Positions 58,851 through 64,000 of a stretch of DNA of 64,000 bases are shown piece by piece. The DNA is from an uncultured Pseudoflavonifractor sp. (GTDB taxonomy: Bacteria; Bacillota; Clostridia; Oscillospirales; Oscillospiraceae), in contig NZ_CALXGI010000001.1 in NCBI RefSeq assembly GCF_944387805.1, forward strand, positions 62,001-126,000, in the 5' to 3' direction. Within the stretch, counting starts at the first letter, position 1, and the number at the start of each line of letters is the position of its first letter. A model generated the notes under the pieces. The model searched no databases and was not told the origin of the DNA. It saw only the letters and a program-made list of their open reading frames with translations. The position numbers were made by a program, and so were the translations under genes.

Positions 58851-59864
58851 ATGAACTTAAAGTATATCGCAAAACGACTGCTATACGCGATTCCGGCGGT
58901 GGTGCTGGTGGTCATCATCATCTTCCTCCTGACCCGCGTCATGCCGGGCGACCCGGCCCGGGCTTACCTGGGCGAGATGGCCACCCAGGAGCAGGTGGAA
59001 CAGCTGCGAGAAGAGTGGGGCCTTAACGACCCGCTGCCCGTCCAGTTTGTCCGTTACGTCAGCGGCATCCTCCACGGGGATTTCGGCTACTCCAACCGGA
59101 CTCACGACACAGTGCTCAACGACTTCATCAAGCGCCTCCCCGCCAGCCTGGAGCTGGCGCTGTGGGCGCTGGCCATCGCCATCCTTATCGGCGTACCCCT
59201 GGGCATTGCCTCGGCCACCCATAAGAATTCGCCGCTGGACCACGGCGCCCGAATTTTCTCCATGCTGGGCGCCACCATGCCGGTATTCTGGTTCGGCCTG
59301 ATGCTTATCCTCATTTTCTATGCCACCGCGGGCATCGCTCCGGCCCCAACCGGGCGCATCAGCATGGGGATCAACCCGCCCACCACCATTACCGGCATGT
59401 ATGTGCTGGACAGCATTCTCACCGGTGATATGGTGGCGCTGAAGGACTCTGTGTCCCACATCATTCTCCCTGCCATCACGCTGAGCATGTCCACCATGGC
59501 GGTCATGGCCCGTATGACCCGGGCCAGCATGCTGGAGGTCCTGGGCCAGGACTACATCCGTACCGCACGGGCCAAGGGCATGAAGGAGCGCATTGTCATC
59601 TACCGCCACGCCCTGCGCAACGCCCTTATCCCCATCCTCACCGTGCTGGGCGGCCAGTTCGGAATGATGCTGGGCTACACCGTAGTGGTGGAGACCATCT
59701 TCTCCTGGCCGGGCATTGGCTTCTATGTCACAGACGCCATCCTGAACGTGGACTACAACCCGGTCCAGGCCTTCGCCCTGTTCAGCGCCCTGCTGTACGT
59801 GGTCATCAACCTGGTGCTGGATATTCTGTACACGGTGGTGGACCGCCGGGTCAAGTACGACTGA
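58851..59864 (+). CDS. ABC transporter permease, DppB/OppB family
   Basis: The 337-residue permease has an N-terminal YIAKRLLYAIPAVVLVVIIIF helix, the long periplasmic loop with RVMPGDPARAY, five further helices and the EAA loop DYIRTARAKGMKERIVIYRHALRNALIP. It forms the pore with the DppC-like protein downstream. Substrates of the family are di- and oligopeptides, nickel chelates or similar small compounds. Confidence 0.92.
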   Translation: MNLKYIAKRLLYAIPAVVLVVIIIFLLTRVMPGDPARAYLGEMATQEQVEQLREEWGLNDPLPVQFVRYVSGILHGDFGYSNRTHDTVLNDFIKRLPASLELALWALAIAILIGVPLGIASATHKNSPLDHGARIFSMLGATMPVFWFGLMLILIFYATAGIAPAPTGRISMGINPPTTITGMYVLDSILTGDMVALKDSVSHIILPAITLSMSTMAVMARMTRASMLEVLGQDYIRTARAKGMKERIVIYRHALRNALIPILTVLGGQFGMMLGYTVVVETIFSWPGIGFYVTDAILNVDYNPVQAFALFSALLYVVINLVLDILYTVVDRRVKYD

Positions 59865-59905
59865 GCAGGACCAAACACTTCGGAATGAAAATGTGGGTGT
59901 GAAAC

Positions 59906-60790
59906 ATGAAGAAGAAAAAACAAATCGAAGGAGAACAGCTGGCGCCGCGGCACGCCTCCGGCTGGCAGATCTTCTGCCGAAACAAGCTGGCTGTGGTGGG
60001 GCTGTGCTTCATCCTCTTCTGGGTGGCGATGGCCCTGCTGGCGCCGGTTATCTCCCCTTACGAGCCCAACGCGCTGGACTACTCGGTGAGCCAGCAGCCC
60101 CCCAGTCTCCAGCACCTGCTGGGCACCGACCAGTACGGCCGCGACATCCTCACCAGAGTGCTCTACGGCGCGCGGATCAGCATGTGGTGCGGCGTCATCT
60201 CGGTGGGAATCTCCCTGATCATCGGCACCGTGCTGGGCGGCATCGCCGGCTACTACGGCGGCGTGGTGAGCATTATCATCATGCGCGTCATGGACGCCAT
60301 GTGCGCCTTCCCTTCCCTGGTGCTGGCCATCGTCATCGCAGCCGCCATCGGCAAGGGCACCGTCAGCGCCATGCTGGCCGTGGGCATTGTCAGCATCCCG
60401 GATTACGCCCGGCTTATGTTCGCCGAGACCTCCAGCATCCGGGGCAGGCCCTACATCGAGGCCGGTGTGGCTATCGGCCTGAAGAACTCCCAGCTGATTT
60501 TCCGCCATGTGCTCCCCAACTGCATGAGCCAGCTGCTGGTGAAAGCCACCCTGGGCCTGGGCTTCGCCATCCTGACCGTGTCCAGCCTGAGCTTCCTGGG
60601 CATGGGCGTCCAGCCCCCCACGGCCGAGTGGGGCAACATGATCTCCGACGCCCGGTCCTACATTATCAGCGGCCAGTGGTGGATGGCCACCTTCCCCGGC
60701 CTGGCAATTATGACTTCTATTCTGGGCTTTAACCTGGTGGGCGACGGCGTCCGCGATATTCTGGACCCCAGAAACCGTACCGGCGTATAA
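59906..60790 (+). CDS. ABC transporter permease, DppC/OppC family
   Basis: The 294-residue permease has the OppC N-terminal region (NKLAVVGLCFILFWVAMALLAP), HLLGTDQYGRDILTRVLYGARISM, and the EAA loop RPYIEAGVAIGLKNSQLIFRHVLPN. It is the second membrane component of the importer, 41 bases after the first. Confidence 0.92.
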   Translation: MKKKKQIEGEQLAPRHASGWQIFCRNKLAVVGLCFILFWVAMALLAPVISPYEPNALDYSVSQQPPSLQHLLGTDQYGRDILTRVLYGARISMWCGVISVGISLIIGTVLGGIAGYYGGVVSIIIMRVMDAMCAFPSLVLAIVIAAAIGKGTVSAMLAVGIVSIPDYARLMFAETSSIRGRPYIEAGVAIGLKNSQLIFRHVLPNCMSQLLVKATLGLGFAILTVSSLSFLGMGVQPPTAEWGNMISDARSYIISGQWWMATFPGLAIMTSILGFNLVGDGVRDILDPRNRTGV

Positions 60791-60836
60791 AGGCAGAATT
60801 CAAGTAATTCAATCAAAGAGAAAAGAGGTAAAGAGA

Positions 60837-62482
60837 ATGAAGACATGGAAGCGTCTCGCTGCGTTTCTGCTGTGCGGATCCATGGTCCTGGCCCTGGGCG
60901 CCTGTGCAGAGAACGCCAACAACCCCGGCACGTCCCCCAGCGTGAATTCTACTGCCAGCAGTAATCCCTCTGACAGCAGTAATCCTTCCGCCTCCTCTGG
61001 CAACAATATTGTCGTGGCCGCAGCCTCTCTGGGCAACACCCTGAACCCCTGGGAGCAGACTGACGGCACCACCTCCGCCTTCCAGTATGCCGCCTATGAT
61101 CGCCTGGTGCAGTACACCACCACCACGGATGAAAACGGCAATGCTGTGGCGGACACCGCCAACCTGGAGGGCGTCATCGCCGAGCGCTGGGAGACCAGCG
61201 ACGACCAGCTGACCTGGACCTTCTACCTGGATCCCAACGCCACCTTTGCCAACGGCGACAAGGTGCTGGCCAGCGACGTTATCTGGTCCTTTGAGCATGC
61301 CAGAGATACCGCCAACTCCAGCTTCCTCTTCGGCCTGACGAACATTATTGACATGCAGGCCCCCGACGATGAGACTGTGGTCTTTACCCTGAGCCAGCGC
61401 TGCCACATGTTCCTGCGCCTGCTGGAGACCTACCCCTTCTGCATCGTCAACCAGGACGAGGCCGAGGCGGGCATGGCCGAGGACCCCGACTACCTGACCA
61501 CCCACATCGCCGGCTCCGGCCCCTATGAGATCACCACCTACGACATCACCAACTCCGTGGTGCTCACCGCCCGGGACGACTACTGGGGCGACAAGCGCGC
61601 GGCCCAGAACAAAACGTTACCTGGCAGCTGGTGCAGGAGCCCTCCAACCGGCAGATGCTGCTGGAGAACGGCGACGTGGACGTGGCCCTGAACCTGGACG
61701 ACAAGAACATCAACACCGTGGCCGAGATGGACGGCATCCAGGTGGTCAAGAACCCCTCCAACATGCACCTGTACCTGTCCATGAACCTGAACGTGGAGCC
61801 CTTTGACGACGTCCTGGTCCGCCGCGCCATCGCCTACGCCATCCCCTACGACACCCTGGTCAACGACGTCATGTTCGGCAACGCCACCCGCACCACCTCC
61901 ATGCTGCCCGACAACGTCACCGGCCACATCAGCGACGAGAACACCTGCTATCCCTACGACCCCGAGAAGGCCAAGGAGCTGCTGGCCCAGGCCGGCTATC
62001 CCGAAGGCTTTGAGTGCACCCTGACCCTGGGCAACGGCTTCACCGACTGGAAGGACACCGCCATCACCATCCAGGCCGCCCTGGCGGAAATCAACATCAC
62101 CATGAACATCGAAGAGATTGACCGGGCCACCTTCCTGACCGATGTGGCGAACAAGACCACCCAGCTGTTCCTCAACCGGTTCAACCCCTTCATCGGCGAC
62201 CCCGGCTATTTGGTCAACAACGAGTATGTCAGCGACGCGGCCTATAACTACAACAACTACAGCAACCCCGAGTTCGACGCGCTCTACTATCAGGCCGAGT
62301 CGGCCGAGACTGAGGAGGAGCGCCTGGCTATCTACGAGGAGATGCAGTACATCTTCGCCGAGGACTGCCCCAACGTGGAGCTGTACCAGTACGATTTCGC
62401 CTACTGCGCCCGGGACAATATCTCCGGCTATGTTTTCTACCCCGACCTGACCCTGCGCTTCGAGTACCTGAGCAAGGGCTGA
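60837..62482 (+). pseudogene. ABC transporter substrate-binding protein (DppA/OppA family), frameshifted
   Basis: The protein is a family 5 extracellular binding lipoprotein: signal peptide with lipobox LGAC, Ser/Asn-rich linker, then NTLNPWEQTDGTTSAFQYAAYDRL and LTWTFYLDPNATFANGDKV. At 61611-61614 an AAAA run shifts the frame: the first frame runs on to a stop at 61691, and the family sequence continues in the next frame (WQLVQEPSNRQMLLENGD) to 62482. One extra A would restore a continuous protein of 548 residues. Both halves keep clean codon usage, so the shift is recent or a sequencing error. If real, the importer lacks its own receptor unless the cell slips the frame. Confidence 0.82.
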
Positions 62483-62587
62483 GCGCGGCCAAACAAGGCG
62501 GATCCTCCGGGGGGAGCGTTCCCCCCGGAGGGCAGCCGCCCCTCCCGCGCCACGGGAGAGACGCAATATTTGCGAAAGGTGATAAAG

Positions 62588-63574
62588 TTGGACGAACCGA
62601 TTTTAAAAGTAAAAGGACTCTGCACAGAGTTCAAGACAGTCGACAGCCGGGTCCGCGCAGTGGACGGCGTCGATCTGGAGCTGTATCCGGGCGAGACCCT
62701 TGGCATTGTGGGAGAATCCGGCTGCGGCAAGAGTGTGACCGCCCTGTCCATCATGCAGCTGCTGCCCAAGGGTGTGGGCCAGGTGGTGGGCGGCGAGATT
62801 CTCTTCGACGGCAAGGATATGCTCAAGCTGTCCCAAAAGGAACTGCTTTCCCTCCACGGGCGGGATATGGCCATGATCTTTCAGGAGCCCATGACTTCCC
62901 TGAATCCGGTTTACACCATCGGTTATCAGCTTTCGGAAGTGCTGCGTTACCATATGGGCATGAACAAGAAGGACGCCTGGCAGAAGTCCATTGACCTGCT
63001 CAAGGACGTGGGTGTCTCCCGTCCGGAGCAGATTGTCCGCAGCTATCCCCACGAGCTCTCCGGCGGTATGCTTCAGCGGGTCATGATCGCTATGGGCCTG
63101 TCCTGCAATCCTAAGCTCCTCATCGCCGATGAGCCCACCACCGCCCTGGACGTGACCATCCAGGCCCAGATCCTGGAGCTGATGGGCAAGCTGAAGGAGG
63201 AGTACAACACCGCCATCCTGATGATTACCCACAACATGGGCGTGGTGGCCGAGGTGTGCGACCGGGTCATCGTCATGTACGCCGGCTATGTGGTGGAGAT
63301 GGCGGAGGTCAACGAGCTCTTTGACCACCCCAGCCATCCCTATACCCAGGGCCTGCTCAAGTGCATCCCCAACATCAACGAGGACCGTGAGGTCCTGGAT
63401 ACCATTGAGGGTACTGTGCCCCCGCCCTATGCCATGCCAAAGGGCTGCCGCTTCGCCCCCCGCTGCCCCTACGCCACCCCTGAGTGCGAGGCCAGCAAAC
63501 CCGAGCTCTACGATATCGGCGGCGGACATACCTGCCGCTGCTTCCGTTACAAGGAGGGAAATCCCAATGCCTGA
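62588..63574 (+). CDS. ABC transporter ATP-binding protein, DppD/OppD family
   Basis: The 328-residue ATPase has Walker A GESGCGKS, the Q-loop [11 protein letters not shown], signature [13 protein letters not shown], Walker [13 protein letters not shown], and the C-terminal oligopeptide/dipeptide extension [15 protein letters not shown] with its Fe-S-like Cys cluster. The start is taken as the TTG at 62588 with AAAGGTG in front; in-frame GTG (62579) and TTG (62570) are alternatives. It overlaps the next gene by eight bases. Confidence 0.92.
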   Translation: MDEPILKVKGLCTEFKTVDSRVRAVDGVDLELYPGETLGIVGESGCGKSVTALSIMQLLPKGVGQVVGGEILFDGKDMLKLSQKELLSLHGRDMAMIFQEPMTSLNPVYTIGYQLSEVLRYHMGMNKKDAWQKSIDLLKDVGVSRPEQIVRSYPHELSGGMLQRVMIAMGLSCNPKLLIADEPTTALDVTIQAQILELMGKLKEEYNTAILMITHNMGVVAEVCDRVIVMYAGYVVEMAEVNELFDHPSHPYTQGLLKCIPNINEDREVLDTIEGTVPPPYAMPKGCRFAPRCPYATPECEASKPELYDIGGGHTCRCFRYKEGNPNA

Positions 63575-64000
63575 AGAGAAAGAGGTTCTTCTCAAGGTGG
63601 ACCACCTGAAGACCTATTTTCCCATCCGGAAAGGGTTCTTCAATAAGGTTGTGGGCCACGTCAAGGCCGTGGACGACGTCTCCTTCTTCGTCAACCGGTG
63701 CGAGACCTTAGGCGTAGTGGGCGAGTCCGGCTGCGGCAAGTCCACCATGGGTCGGTCCGTCCTGCGCCTGGTGGAGCCTACGGAAGGCAGTGTGGTCTTT
63801 GACGGCGTGGACGTGTGCAAGCTCAAGCCTGAGGAGATGCGCAAGTTCCGCAGCCGGATGCAGATTGTATTCCAGGACCCCCTGTCCTCCCTGGATCCCC
63901 GGTACACCATCGACCGCACCCTGGCCGAGCCCCTCAAGCAGCACACCAACATGACTGACGCCGAGATTAAGGAGAAGGTGCTGGAGCTGATGGAAAAGGT
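63567..64000 (+). CDS. ABC transporter ATP-binding protein, DppF/OppF family (3' end outside window)
   Basis: The visible 144 residues start [19 protein letters not shown] and include Walker [14 protein letters not shown] and the Q-loop VFQDPLSSLDPRYTI. ATG lies inside the last codons of the upstream ATPase gene and follows AGGAGG. The rest, including signature and Walker B motifs, is beyond the window. Confidence 0.92.
   Translation, partial: MPEEKEVLLKVDHLKTYFPIRKGFFNKVVGHVKAVDDVSFFVNRCETLGVVGESGCGKSTMGRSVLRLVEPTEGSVVFDGVDVCKLKPEEMRKFRSRMQIVFQDPLSSLDPRYTIDRTLAEPLKQHTNMTDAEIKEKVLELMEK

Noticed and set aside
1..64000. tRNA, rRNA, CRISPR arrays and insertion sequences
   Set aside because: Reading both strands I found no cloverleaf-type tRNA, rRNA segment, regular spacer-repeat array or transposase gene in the window.

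Overview
The window is a GC-rich stretch of bacterial chromosome, densely coded on both strands, with clean AGGAGG-type ribosome binding sites. The gene content suggests an anaerobic, gut-type member of the Clostridia, perhaps Oscillospiraceae. It includes a double-cubane 2-hydroxyacyl-CoA dehydratase relative, a MurNAc PTS, an SLH-anchored surface protein, AgrC/LytTR-type two-component systems, a PdaB-like sporulation deacetylase and a molybdenum hydroxylase. This placement is inferred from gene content only. I see no rRNA, tRNA or CRISPR array.

Layout. 0.3-2.7 kb: trmO, then a double-cubane cluster protein with a DUF3343 partner. 2.8-17.8 kb: peptidoglycan sugar salvage. This comprises a giant secreted protein (two AmpC-fold hydrolase domains, an EEP phosphatase/nuclease domain, three SLH repeats), a MurR-like regulator, general PTS enzymes (EI, an HPr lacking Ser46, IIA), and divergently murQ, a MurP-like IIBC, mupG, a HAD phosphatase and nagB. 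17.9-24.7 kb: a module of LytTR regulator, AgrC-like kinase, membrane-tethered GH3 enzyme with inverted domain order, small membrane protein and lipoprotein. 25.2-29.8 kb: a TetR-led operon of a flavin-reductase fold fused to a PCP_red-like tail, an atypical SDR, a DUF1295-like enzyme and two unrecognised proteins. 29.8-37.3 kb: a ROK repressor divergent from GH43, xylB, DUF4867 and a FucI-like isomerase, followed by a left-handed beta-helix protein.

37.7-52.65 kb: a 14.9-kb element that splits a PdaB-like polysaccharide deacetylase gene. The 5' part of the gene lies at 52.6-53.2 kb and the 3' part at 37.5-37.7 kb. The two parts share an in-frame GAT, and joining them gives a 255-codon-scale protein with every NodB motif restored. 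The element ends carry imperfect inverted arms of about 21 bp, as expected for the P and P' halves of a serine-integrase attP, and a large serine recombinase is encoded inside. Cargo is a second GH3/LytTR module, a Crp-like regulator, a three-subunit xanthine dehydrogenase and a purine permease. This resembles the excisable intervening elements known in sporulation genes of other Firmicutes and is the most interesting object here.

53.6-64 kb: a catabolic operon of an amidohydrolase, two LLM flavin monooxygenases and an M20 amidohydrolase. It is followed, after a promoter with an operator and a structured leader ending in a terminator-like hairpin, by a Dpp/Opp ABC importer whose binding protein gene carries a one-base frameshift. 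The last ATPase gene runs off the window.
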